Assembly: GCA_016712885.1 (NCBI GenBank)
Contig: JADJQF010000007.1
Coordinates: forward strand, 62,001-126,000
Origin: Candidatus Flexicrinis proximus
Lineage (GTDB): Bacteria > Chloroflexota > Anaerolineae > Aggregatilineales > Phototrophicaceae
Direction: 5' to 3'
Length of the DNA: 64,000 nt
Within the stretch, counting starts at the first letter, position 1; the number at the start of each line of letters is the position of its first letter. The translations under genes and the position numbers were made by a program. The notes under the pieces were generated by a model. The model did no database searches. It worked only from the letters and a program-made list of their open reading frames with translations, and had not been told where the DNA came from. Below are positions 1-8,260 of the stretch, piece after piece.

Positions 1-130
1 TTGGACAATCGTAGCTGAACCACTTCCAGTAATAGAGTGGGATATCCCGTTGAAACGACTCACGAAAAAGAGCAAGGACGCGCGCATCATCTTCTGGCGT
101 CGCAAGTCGAAATTGTAGATTGTCATTCAT
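1..130 (-). CDS. GNAT-family acetyltransferase, N-terminal part (runs off left edge)
   Basis: The first 43 residues of a protein that continues beyond the left edge. The start ATG (130-128) overlaps the stop of the preceding acetyltransferase frame as ATGA, which implies translational coupling. The visible start, FRLATPEDDARVLALFRESF followed shortly by an FYWKWFSYD segment, resembles N-termini of GNAT proteins found in surface-glycan clusters, where a YWxW-type motif follows the first helix. Position at the end of a pseudaminic-acid operon suggests it acylates a nucleotide sugar or nonulosonate. The acetyl-CoA site lies outside the window, so the family call rests on the N-terminus and context only. 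Confidence 0.5.
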   Translation of the reverse strand, partial: MNDNLQFRLATPEDDARVLALFRESFQRDIPLYYWKWFSYDCP

Positions 131-390
131 AGAACATCCTGTCTCGCCAATTCGTATATGACATGATCTTCGTACCCATAAACATACAGAAAGCCCGCAC
201 GTTCAAATGCACGACGTGATGGTGTGTTCTGTGGCTTAATCCGTGCGATGGCACGCTTGATAGTCTCATCCTTAGCGAACATCCGTTTGATACCCAATTC
301 TATAATGGCGGTAGCGAATCCTTCTCCACGTCGCTCGGGAGCGATACTAATATCAATCTCGACGCAATCGATCACGCTTATCGAGCCGGA
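127..390 (-). pseudogene. C-terminal half of a GNAT domain, out of frame with pseG
   Basis: This frame carries the second half of a GNAT fold: SVIDCVEIDISIAPERRGEG with an acetyl-CoA loop (RRGEGFA), then the usual NTPSRRAFERAGF helix and strand. The first half of the same domain ends the preceding frame at IGQIRLD. Joining the two needs one frame change near positions 370-392, and the joined sequence gives an uninterrupted GNAT domain. The pair is therefore best read as one frameshifted acetyltransferase (PseH-like by context) fused to PseG, or as one gene with a base-call error. The upstream boundary given is approximate. Confidence 0.6.
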
Positions 391-1591
391 TCTGTCCAAT
401 CGGTTCGTTATTCATAGTGTAACCGATTAGCACGGCTCGATTCGACTGTTCTAGACTACTGTTTAACCAAGCAAGGTGAGTTTCCCAACTGATTGGGTTA
501 CTTTCAAACGACATTTGCCGAACATGCGGATCATTAACCCAATTCCAAAGCATTTGGGCATCGCTATACAGTGCCCGACGCAACCATATCCTATCGTTTC
601 GAAGGTGCGCCACAATCCTATCGACGCCATATCCGTCGACAAGTGTACGGTCGATAGTTGGCGGAGATTCTAGAAATTCACCAAGGACGGCGACTAGATC
701 TGACAATGTTGCCAATCGTGCGACATTCATTGTACTGAGCCGCTCGGCGATTTCACGTTGGTTATCAGCTGCGATCACCAACACCGTCGGTAGTCCCATG
801 AATATCAGCTCCCAAACCGTAGTACCGCTTGCAGAAATAGCTATATCTGCCCAAGCCATTTGTTCGGGCATATCACTGACGTTTTGGTGAACGGTTACGC
901 GGTGTGAACTCTGTTGCGCACGTTGTTTGAGAGAACCATAGTGTAAATTTCCGCTTCCAGTGATGACCCGAATTGAGAGCGTTTGGTAGTGGTCTTCTAA
1001 GAGCGTAAGAATCTGTTCAGTGAGATTATTCGGATCGCTTCCACCGAGAGTAAGAAGTAACTTCTCAACGGAATTGATTGTAGGACGCCTCCAACCACAC
1101 CAATACCGGAACTCCCGCCTCAGTAACGCATAGCTGGTGCCGAGCAGAAGGCGCGTGTATGGTTCGCAGTGCATATACATCTCGGCATCGGCATGTATAT
1201 TCTGGTTCAGCACGAAGTCGGCATAGTACTGCTCAGCATGGACGTTGTCATCGATGAACAGGAGGCGCAGTCCGGCATCCTTGAGCCGGCGCTGGTACGC
1301 CGCGCCAAACACATAGCCGTCAACGACGACGGCGCTGGCCCCAATCTCGCCGGCGAGGCGAATCACGGCGTCGGCGTCGGCCATGCTGGCCGCCGCGACA
1401 TCGAGCATACAGACAATTATGTTCTCTGAGGCGAGACGGGATGCCAACGCCGGAGGTAGGCTCGCGCAGCAGAAAGTGACGGCTCCGCCCCTATCCTGCC
1501 AGGCCTGCGCCAGCGCGAGGCAGCGCATTACATGACCCGTCCCGATTTCAGCACTGGCGTCGGCGCGAATGAGGAGACGTTGGACGGTCAT
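353..1591 (-). CDS. pseG: PseG-type UDP-sugar hydrolase fused to a truncated GNAT domain
   Basis: PseG removes UDP from UDP-2,4-diacetamido-2,4,6-trideoxy-beta-L-altrose in pseudaminic acid synthesis. The N-terminus has the family signature GTGHVMRCLALA with the catalytic histidine near residue 17. A GT-B-like C-terminal half follows with GGSDPNN and SASGTTVWE nucleotide-binding loops. After about residue 330 an acetyltransferase domain begins (LRRALYSDAQMLWNWVNDP) and is cut off by a stop at 353; its remainder lies in another frame. The ATG at 1591 overlaps the upstream gene's stop (ATGA) and was preferred to an upstream start. GC content drops about one third into the gene: I count 41/60 GC at 1261-1320 against 28/60 at 541-600. 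Confidence 0.85.
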   Translation of the reverse strand: MTVQRLLIRADASAEIGTGHVMRCLALAQAWQDRGGAVTFCCASLPPALASRLASENIIVCMLDVAAASMADADAVIRLAGEIGASAVVVDGYVFGAAYQRRLKDAGLRLLFIDDNVHAEQYYADFVLNQNIHADAEMYMHCEPYTRLLLGTSYALLRREFRYWCGWRRPTINSVEKLLLTLGGSDPNNLTEQILTLLEDHYQTLSIRVITGSGNLHYGSLKQRAQQSSHRVTVHQNVSDMPEQMAWADIAISASGTTVWELIFMGLPTVLVIAADNQREIAERLSTMNVARLATLSDLVAVLGEFLESPPTIDRTLVDGYGVDRIVAHLRNDRIWLRRALYSDAQMLWNWVNDPHVRQMSFESNPISWETHLAWLNSSLEQSNRAVLIGYTMNNEPIGQIRLDKRDRLRRD

Positions 1592-2319
1592 AGCTTCTTC
1601 TGTTCGATATGCTGGTTCAGAGCGACCCACTCGGGATGTCCATCGAGGAGTGCCAGCACGTCGCGCCAGCCGAAATCGCCGTGCCCGTAATGCTCGTAGA
1701 CGCGCCGCACCAGCTCGAAATCCTCCGGCGTATCGACCGTCCAGCGGTGATGGCTGTAGTCGACCGGATTAGTGACATTAAGCAGCCGGAATTTGGCCGG
1801 GGTATTGTAGATATACGGTGTGACATGCTCACGCCATGCGGAATGGTCGTCGCGCCAAGCCGTCTCAAGCGCCGAAAAACTGAACACCTCGATATCCAGC
1901 CCGCGCGGAAAGCTGCGCTGCTGCACGTTACTGGCATAATCCGCTGCCGGCGCTGCACTGAAGTAGGCCGCTATTACATAGTCGACGATTGCGGCGTCGA
2001 TCAGGGGACAATCGGAAGTGATGCGGACGATATGGGCCGCGTCAAACTGGCGCGCGGCCTGGTAGTACCTGTCCAGCACGTCGTCTTCGCTGCCACGGTA
2101 GCACAGCCACCCGTGTTCAGCGCACAGCGCCGCTGTCCGGTCATCCCGCACATCGCTTGTCGTCGCGATGACAACCTCGTCAATCATGCGGCTCTTGCGA
2201 ACACGCTGTACGTCCCACCACAGCATCGGCTTGTTGAGCAGCGGCAGCGCGATCTTACCCGGCAGGCGTGTGCTGCCCATCCGCGCCTGGATGATGCAGA
2301 GAATGGAGTCCCGGGACAT
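1588..2319 (-). CDS. spsF: SpsF-type cytidylyltransferase (probable CMP-nonulosonate synthesis)
   Basis: A 243-residue nucleotidyltransferase of the CTP_transf_3/SpsF family. The nucleotide-binding start is CIIQARMGSTRLPGK, followed by a conserved VRITSDCPLID loop near residue 100 and a C-terminal HHRWTVDTPEDF motif typical of the family. SpsF-like proteins accompany pseG and are thought to activate the nonulosonate or to make a related activated sugar. The start ATG shares one base with the pseC stop (TAATG), and its own stop overlaps pseG. The exact product is inferred from gene order. Confidence 0.8.
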   Translation of the reverse strand: MSRDSILCIIQARMGSTRLPGKIALPLLNKPMLWWDVQRVRKSRMIDEVVIATTSDVRDDRTAALCAEHGWLCYRGSEDDVLDRYYQAARQFDAAHIVRITSDCPLIDAAIVDYVIAAYFSAAPAADYASNVQQRSFPRGLDIEVFSFSALETAWRDDHSAWREHVTPYIYNTPAKFRLLNVTNPVDYSHHRWTVDTPEDFELVRRVYEHYGHGDFGWRDVLALLDGHPEWVALNQHIEQKKL

Positions 2320-3506
2320 TACGCCAGTCCTGTGAGTTTCCGTACAGCCGAAATAACATCATCGGCGTCGGCCTCGGTCATTTCCGGGAAGATCGGTAGG
2401 GTAACAAGACGGTCATACGCATCTTCCGCCACCGGACACAGCCCGCGATCTGTCCCAAAGCGCTCGCGATAGTAAGGATGCAGGTGAACGGGGATGTAAT
2501 GAACGTTGACGCCGATATTCTCGGCGCGGAGCGCGGCATATAGGTCGGCGCGGGTGCAGTTCAGCTGGCCCAGATCGAACAGCACGACATACAGGTGATA
2601 GGCATGTACCGCATTTGACCGTACAGCGAGCGGCTTCACATACGGGATATCGGCAAAAGCTGCGTCGTACCACGAGGCGATCTGGCGGCGTTTCGCGACC
2701 GATCCGGGGAGTTTCTTCAACTGGCTGATGCCAAGCGCGCACTGAATATCGGTGATGCGGTAGTTGTAGCCAAGATCGACCATTTCGTAGAAGAACCCGC
2801 CGGTGAGCGAGCGCTGGCGGTGGTCGGTTGTGATGCCGTGGTTGCGGAAAACGCGCATCCGCTGGGCAAGCTCGGCGCTGTCGGTCGTAATCACGCCGCC
2901 TTCGCCGGTGGTGATGTGCTTGACGGGATGCAGGCTGAAGGTATTCAGATCGGCCAGCGTACCCACCGGACGGCCATCAAAACTGCCGCCGATGGCATGG
3001 CAGGCGTCAGCGATGATCGATAGTCCGTGTTCATCGGCGATACTGCGGAGTGCGGTGTAGTCAGCAGGCTGGCCGGTATAGTCGACCGCAACGATGGCTT
3101 TTGTCCGCGGAGTAATCTTCTCGCGCACTTTTTTCGGGTCTATGAGCAGTGTGTCCGGCTCGACATCGGCGAAGACCGGCGTGCCACCCTGATACAGGAT
3201 GCAGTTGGCGCTGGCGGCAAACGTCATTGGCGTGACGATGACCTCGTCGCCCGGCTGGATATTGAGCGCGTAGATCGCACAGTGCAGCGCAGCCGTGCCG
3301 TTCGACACCGCCACGGCGTGTTTCGCGCCGGTCATCGCGGCAAACGCCTGTTCGAACTCGCTGACCTTCGGCCCGGTCGTCAGCCACTCCGATTTCAGCA
3401 CCTCGACCACGGCGGCGATGTCGCTGTCATCGATGTTCTGGTGTCCGTAGGGCAGGACCGTTGTTCGAACAGGCTTCCCGCCCTTCACTGCCAGCAGATC
3501 AGGCAT
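2319..3506 (-). CDS. pseC: PseC UDP-4-amino-4,6-dideoxy-N-acetyl-altrosamine transaminase
   Basis: A PLP-dependent sugar aminotransferase of the DegT/DnrJ/EryC1 family with 395 residues, the normal length. The early segment PYGHQNIDDSDIAAV is characteristic of PseC. The cofactor-binding region shows SNGTAALH near residue 70 and DACHAIGG near residue 167, and the Schiff-base lysine lies in the HPVKHITTGEGG motif near residue 195. It transaminates the 4-keto product of PseB. It overlaps pseB by 8 bases upstream, consistent with one polycistronic message. Confidence 0.93.
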   Translation of the reverse strand: MPDLLAVKGGKPVRTTVLPYGHQNIDDSDIAAVVEVLKSEWLTTGPKVSEFEQAFAAMTGAKHAVAVSNGTAALHCAIYALNIQPGDEVIVTPMTFAASANCILYQGGTPVFADVEPDTLLIDPKKVREKITPRTKAIVAVDYTGQPADYTALRSIADEHGLSIIADACHAIGGSFDGRPVGTLADLNTFSLHPVKHITTGEGGVITTDSAELAQRMRVFRNHGITTDHRQRSLTGGFFYEMVDLGYNYRITDIQCALGISQLKKLPGSVAKRRQIASWYDAAFADIPYVKPLAVRSNAVHAYHLYVVLFDLGQLNCTRADLYAALRAENIGVNVHYIPVHLHPYYRERFGTDRGLCPVAEDAYDRLVTLPIFPEMTEADADDVISAVRKLTGLA

Positions 3507-4479
3507 TGTCGATCATCTCGCGAAGCTCGTCGTTCTTCAGCCAGTGGTCATTGGTATCGCTGGAGTAGGAAAACCCGTCTGCAAGCGACGTGCCTTCCGT
3601 CCAGTGTTCTTCGTGCCACCATGGATGGGCAGGCAGGATTGCGTAGCGGTCGCCAAGATCAACCGCCTGACGGGCTTCGTCAGCCGAAATCATCGATTCG
3701 TGCAGTTTCTCGCCGGGGCGGATACCAACAATGTCGACAGCGCAGTCCGGCGCCATTTCTTTCGCCAGATCCATAATGTTCATGCTGGGCAGCTTCGGCA
3801 CGAAGATTTCGCCGCCAAACATGCGCTCGATGCAGGAAATCACGAAACGTGCGCCTTGATCGAGTGTGATCCAGAATCGCGTCATGCGCGGGTCCGTGAT
3901 CGGAAGCCGTCCTGCCTTCATCTGTTCGCGAAAGAACGGGATGACACTCCCTCGGCTGCCCACCACATTGCCGTAGCGCACACAGCTAAAGCGCGTTCCC
4001 TGACCGCCGCTGTAAGCATTTCCCTGCACGAACAGTTTTTCGGCGACCAATTTTGTTGCCCCATACAGGTTGACCGGGGCGGTGGCTTTGTCGGTGCTCA
4101 TGGCCAAAACGCGCTTGACGCCGTTGTCGATGGCGGCATCGACGATATTCCGCGCGCCATCGATGTTGGTCGCGACGGCCTCGATCGGATTGTATTCGCA
4201 GGCCGGGACCTGCTTCAGCGCAGCGGCATGGACGATAATGTCGATCCCTTTGAAGGCGCGGTCCAAACGACGCAGGTCGCGCACATCGCCAATGAAGTAG
4301 CGCAGGTTGGGGTCATTGAAGCCGTCTACCCGCATTTCGTGCTGCTTCAGTTCATCGCGGCTCAGAATCACCAGCCGTTTCGGATGATATTCCTTGAGCA
4401 TAATCTCGACGAACTTGCGTCCGAACGAACCTGTGCCGCCGGTGATGAGGATATTCTGGTCTTTCCAGTTGATTGTCAT
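3499..4479 (-). CDS. pseB: PseB UDP-GlcNAc 4,6-dehydratase (inverting)
   Basis: First enzyme of pseudaminic acid synthesis, a cytosolic short-chain dehydrogenase family protein that converts UDP-GlcNAc to a 4-keto-6-deoxy-L-arabino sugar. The NAD(P) loop GGTGSFG occurs near residue 15, MSTDKA near residue 127 and the YGATK catalytic pair near residue 140. VRYGNVVGSRGSVIPFF follows, and the C-terminal GIRPGEKLHE motif is typical of this subfamily. It is the first gene of the minus-strand operon and is divergent from the sugar transporter at 4719. The nonulosonate synthase pseI is not in the window and may lie left of position 1. Confidence 0.95.
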   Translation of the reverse strand: MTINWKDQNILITGGTGSFGRKFVEIMLKEYHPKRLVILSRDELKQHEMRVDGFNDPNLRYFIGDVRDLRRLDRAFKGIDIIVHAAALKQVPACEYNPIEAVATNIDGARNIVDAAIDNGVKRVLAMSTDKATAPVNLYGATKLVAEKLFVQGNAYSGGQGTRFSCVRYGNVVGSRGSVIPFFREQMKAGRLPITDPRMTRFWITLDQGARFVISCIERMFGGEIFVPKLPSMNIMDLAKEMAPDCAVDIVGIRPGEKLHESMISADEARQAVDLGDRYAILPAHPWWHEEHWTEGTSLADGFSYSSDTNDHWLKNDELREMIDNA

Positions 4480-4718
4480 GTGTCAGCCAATACTCAGGAC
4501 GTGTGGTTAGTCTCGCTCCGTGCATATTCTATCATGCCGTAAGCCCATTGATGGATAAAGTTATCGTGGCAAATCGCTGCGTATCCGGCGGGCATCGCGC
4601 TTACCTCACGCCCCATCATCGCCGATCTCTGCGTAGGGTCCGCGCCGAATCCTGATGCATAAAGGCCCAAATGCGCTACAATCTCGTCGCACACACGCGA
4701 AGCGTAGAGGAGCGATTA

Positions 4719-5651
4719 ATGTTCAGGCGAGTAGCTCTCATTCTTGTCCTTGCTGTCCTACCGATTCTTTTCTCAGCAGTTGTCGCGCAGGATGCGCCGA
4801 CGATTGCTGTCCTCACCCCATACCTGGCGCAACCGGGTACCCAGTTCATGGTTGAAGGTTTCCAGGCCGCTACCGAGGCAAAAGGCTGGACGGTGAACGT
4901 CATCGACACCGCCGGCGATGTTGCCGCGCTGAACAGCCGCGTACAGGACGTGGTGACGCAGGCAGTCGATGCCATTGTCATCAACGTCGACCCGTCGCAA
5001 ATCCCTGCGCTGGCTGAAGCGGTTGCCGCCGGCATCCCCGTTTTCGGTATGGATGCGGGCAGCACCCCTGAAGTGCTGGTCAATGTCACCAGTAACGGCT
5101 ATGAAATGGCCTCGGTGACGGCAACCTACGTCGTCGATCGCCTGAACGGCGTGGGCCGTATCGTCATGTTCGGCTTCAACCCCTACCCGCCGGTGCAGAA
5201 GCGCGGCGTTGTGGCGCAGGCCATCTTCGGGAACACGCCGGACATTGAGATTGTCGAGTTCATAGAGCCGGATGTGACCGACGGCGGCATCGCCGATTCT
5301 CGCGCCCGCATGGAAGCGATCCTGGCCGCCAACCCGGAACCCGGCAGCATCTCAGCCGTCTGGGCCGCCTGGGATCAGCCCGCACTCGGCGCGCTTCAGG
5401 CCATTGAAGCGGCCGGGCGTGAAGGTGAAGGCATCGTTATTACCGGTATCGACGCCAATCCGCAGGCCTTGGAGGCCATCGCCCAGGCCGGTAACTTCGA
5501 AGCCAGCATCGCCCAGGATTTCAGCGGTATTGGCAGCCTGGTCGCCGACCAGATCGAGCGCTACCTTGCCGGCGAGACCCTCACCCAGCGTGTCGTCTAT
5601 GCGCCGACCAAGTTGATCACCGCGGCGAATGTCGCCGACATGCTGCCGTAG
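4719..5651 (+). CDS. Ribose-type sugar ABC transporter substrate-binding protein
   Basis: Periplasmic-binding-protein type 1 (Peripla_BP_4 / RbsB-like) with a clear signal peptide (hydrophobic residues 5-20, likely cleavage after VVA at residue 23). The mature part begins TIAVLTPYLAQPGTQFMVEG and has the expected ITGIDANPQALEAIAQAG segment of ligand-binding lobe 2. The ATG at 4719 was chosen because AGAGGAG lies seven bases upstream and the signal peptide begins there; an in-frame ATG at 4671 adds only polar residues. It heads an operon with the ATPase, permease and kinase that follow. The sugar is not identifiable from sequence. Confidence 0.88.
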   Translation: MFRRVALILVLAVLPILFSAVVAQDAPTIAVLTPYLAQPGTQFMVEGFQAATEAKGWTVNVIDTAGDVAALNSRVQDVVTQAVDAIVINVDPSQIPALAEAVAAGIPVFGMDAGSTPEVLVNVTSNGYEMASVTATYVVDRLNGVGRIVMFGFNPYPPVQKRGVVAQAIFGNTPDIEIVEFIEPDVTDGGIADSRARMEAILAANPEPGSISAVWAAWDQPALGALQAIEAAGREGEGIVITGIDANPQALEAIAQAGNFEASIAQDFSGIGSLVADQIERYLAGETLTQRVVYAPTKLITAANVADMLP

Positions 5652-5667
5652 AACTTTCAACGTACTT

Positions 5668-5694
5668 CGGGGCAGGGAGTCGATCCCTGCCCCG
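5668..5694 (+). other. Intercistronic GC hairpin after the binding-protein gene
   Basis: CGGGGCAGGGA pairs perfectly with TCCCTGCCCCG around a five-base loop. There is no run of T after it, so it is unlikely to be a complete terminator. A stem in this place commonly stabilises the upstream binding-protein message relative to the transporter genes. Confidence 0.6.
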
Positions 5695-5708
5695 TAAGGC
5701 AGTCATTC

Positions 5709-7235
5709 GTGCCACAGCCCAGCCTTCTATTCATCCACCAGGCCTCGAAGAGCTACAGCGGAATCCCCGCGCTGATTGACGCGAGTCTCGAGCTGCGCGC
5801 CGGCGAAGTTCACGCGCTCATGGGTGAAAACGGCGCCGGAAAGTCGACGCTGATCCGCATTCTCGCGGGCGTAATCACGCCGGACAAAGCCGCGATCCGC
5901 ATAAATGGGCAGCCCGTGCATATCCGCAGCCCGCACGATGCCTTCGGCTACGGACTGCGCTTTATCCACCAGGAATTGCACGCCGTCCCCCAGCTTTCTG
6001 TCGCCGAGAATATCCTTCTCGGGCAGCCGTACCCCACCCTCCTCGGCTTCAAGGTTCGCTGGAAACAGCTCAACTCGCTCGCGCAGAGCACGCTCGACCA
6101 GCTAGGGCTTAGCCACATCGATCCTCGCCGCACGATGGCGCATCTGAGCCCGGGCGACCAGATGCTGGTGAATATCGCGCGCGCTTTTGTCGGGGATGAC
6201 ATCGGCAGCGCAGGAACTGTCGCGCGGGTCTACGTGATGGATGAGCCGACCGCCGCGCTCACCGGAACGGAGATCGAGCAGCTGTTCCGTGTGATCGGCC
6301 GCCTGCGCGATCGCGGCAGCGCGATACTATATGTTTCGCACCGTATGGATGAAATTTTCCAGATCGCCGACCGCGTCACCGTAATGCGCGATGGCCGCAT
6401 TATCGGGACTCAGGACAAGTCCGCCGTCACGCCGTCCGACCTCATTCTGATGATGACCGAGCGCGAACTTGACCATGTCTTTCCGGCGCGTACCGACCCG
6501 GTCTCCCCAGATGTGCTGTTGGATGTCCGCGGCCTCACCACGCGCTTCATACACAACATATCTTTTGCCCTGCACCGCGGCGAAATCCTCGGCGTTGCGG
6601 GGCTGATCGGCGCGGGCCGCTCCGAACTCCTGGGCGGTTTGATCGGCGCGGATCGACACCTGGCGGGTGAGATTCACCTCGACGGTCGCCGTCTTAGACG
6701 GATGTCGCCCGCTCGTACCTGGAAGAACCAGATCGCCTTCGTGCCGGAAGAACGGCGTTCACAAGGATTGGTCCTCTCCCGCAGCATCGGCAACAATATC
6801 ACGCTGCCGCAGCTGGGTCATTTCAGCCGCGCGGGCGCCTTCCTGGACCATCGACGCGAGCGCAGTACGAGTCGTACCCTCGGTGAGTCGGTGCGCCTCA
6901 GATCGCATGGCCCCAGTCAGAGTGTTCGTGAGCTCAGCGGCGGCAACCAGCAGAAAGTCGTTTTCGCCCGCGCCCTGGCACGCCCGCCGCGTGTCCTGCT
7001 CCTCGACGAACCAACCCGCGGCGTCGACATCGGGGCCAAGGTCGACATCTATCACCTGATTCGCGAGATCAGCGCCCGTGGAACCGGAATTATCCTGGTA
7101 TCATCCGATCTGCCGGAATTACTCGGCATGACCGACCGTATCCTGATCCTGCGCGATGGCCGCCTGGCAGCGATCGTTCCAGCAAAAGACCAGACACAGA
7201 ATAGCCTGCTTGCACGCTGCTATGGGGACAACTGA
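5709..7235 (+). CDS. Ribose-type sugar ABC transporter ATP-binding protein (double ABC)
   Basis: A 508-residue RbsA/MglA-like protein with two ABC domains. Domain 1 has Walker A GENGAGKST (residues 39-47) and Walker B YVMDEPTAAL. Its signature is the weak LSPGDQM, and Walker B follows a short extra segment (DDIGSAGTVAR). Domain 2 has the degenerate Walker A LIGAGRSEL, normal for this family, then LSGGNQQKV and LLLDEPTRG. The start is GTG, 15 bases after the intercistronic hairpin. It acts with the permease two bases downstream and the binding protein upstream. Confidence 0.9.
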   Translation: MPQPSLLFIHQASKSYSGIPALIDASLELRAGEVHALMGENGAGKSTLIRILAGVITPDKAAIRINGQPVHIRSPHDAFGYGLRFIHQELHAVPQLSVAENILLGQPYPTLLGFKVRWKQLNSLAQSTLDQLGLSHIDPRRTMAHLSPGDQMLVNIARAFVGDDIGSAGTVARVYVMDEPTAALTGTEIEQLFRVIGRLRDRGSAILYVSHRMDEIFQIADRVTVMRDGRIIGTQDKSAVTPSDLILMMTERELDHVFPARTDPVSPDVLLDVRGLTTRFIHNISFALHRGEILGVAGLIGAGRSELLGGLIGADRHLAGEIHLDGRRLRRMSPARTWKNQIAFVPEERRSQGLVLSRSIGNNITLPQLGHFSRAGAFLDHRRERSTSRTLGESVRLRSHGPSQSVRELSGGNQQKVVFARALARPPRVLLLDEPTRGVDIGAKVDIYHLIREISARGTGIILVSSDLPELLGMTDRILILRDGRLAAIVPAKDQTQNSLLARCYGDN

Positions 7236-7237
7236 CG

Positions 7238-8242
7238 ATGACAGTCCAACGTGCGCCCAGGCCCGGACCGGGCTTTTCATGGGGACGCTTTCTGCGTTCG
7301 TTCGGGACGCTGATCGGTTTTCTGATCATAGTCGCCTTTTTCTGGTCACAGCGCCCCGCGACTTTCATGAGCATCCGCAACCTGCTGAATATCACGCAGC
7401 AGGTCAGCATCCTCGGCATCGTGGCCTTCACGATGACCATTGTGATGGTGGTCGGAGACTTCGACCTGAGTGTTGGCACGATGGCGAGTCTTTCAGGCAT
7501 CGTCGTCGGGACACTTCTGCAGATGGATCAACCACTCGTCGTTGCGCTGCTCGTCGCGCTGGGCGTCGGTATGGCAGGCGGGATCCTCAATGGGATTCTG
7601 ATCGCCTACGTTGGCATCCTTCCGTTTGTTGCCACGCTCGCCACACTGACCGTATTCGGCGGTTTTGCGTTCTCGATCAGCGGCGGCAAGACCATTTTCG
7701 GACAGGTATTCCCGGATCATCTGGTCGATTTTGCCAATGGCGGGCTGCAGATGTTCATCGTCAACGAACAGCCGGTACGGCTGCCACACCTGACCATTAT
7801 CGCTTTGATCGTACTTGCGGCCGTTTGGTTTGTGCTTGAGCAGACGGTCTTCGGGCGGCGGCTCTACTCGATCGGCGGCAACATGGAGGCCTCCAGGCTG
7901 GCCGGGGTACGCGTGCGGCTGCTGCGGATGCTGGCATTCGTCATCACCGGAGCAGGCGCGGCGCTGGCTGGTGTCATGCTTACGGGACAACTGGCAACCG
8001 CCAACCCGACATTGGGTGATGGACTGATGCTTAACGCAATCGCGGCGGTCTTTTTAGGCATGACGATGAGCCAGGAAGGTGAGCCGCATGTGCTTGGCAC
8101 GCTGGTCGGTGTCCTGCTGATCGGCGTGCTGGCCAATGGGTTCACCCAGATCGGCGTTGACACTTACATCCAGCGCATCCTGACCGGCGTCATTATCCTC
8201 GCATCCGTGACCCTCAGCAGCATTTCGCGGCGCGGCCGCTAA
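7238..8242 (+). CDS. Ribose-type sugar ABC transporter permease
   Basis: A polytopic membrane protein of the BPD_transp_2 (RbsC-like) family with about 8-10 hydrophobic segments. It carries the family signature VVGDFDLSVGTMASLSG after the second or third helix and a GGNMEASRLAGVRV cytoplasmic loop that contacts the ATPase. It begins two bases after the ATPase stop, so the two are surely co-translated. Only one permease gene is present in this operon, so the channel is presumably a homodimer. Confidence 0.9.
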   Translation: MTVQRAPRPGPGFSWGRFLRSFGTLIGFLIIVAFFWSQRPATFMSIRNLLNITQQVSILGIVAFTMTIVMVVGDFDLSVGTMASLSGIVVGTLLQMDQPLVVALLVALGVGMAGGILNGILIAYVGILPFVATLATLTVFGGFAFSISGGKTIFGQVFPDHLVDFANGGLQMFIVNEQPVRLPHLTIIALIVLAAVWFVLEQTVFGRRLYSIGGNMEASRLAGVRVRLLRMLAFVITGAGAALAGVMLTGQLATANPTLGDGLMLNAIAAVFLGMTMSQEGEPHVLGTLVGVLLIGVLANGFTQIGVDTYIQRILTGVIILASVTLSSISRRGR

Positions 8243-8260
8243 ACGCGGGAGACATACACC

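Noticed and set aside
1609..2472. 287-codon plus-strand frame over spsF and pseC
   Set aside because: Antisense to two genes with clear catalytic motifs; no domain recognised.
4480..4718. Promoters for pseB and the divergent sugar transporter
   Set aside because: Only weak -10-like hexamers (for example TAGAAT on the minus strand near 4526) without -35 partners; not reported as features.
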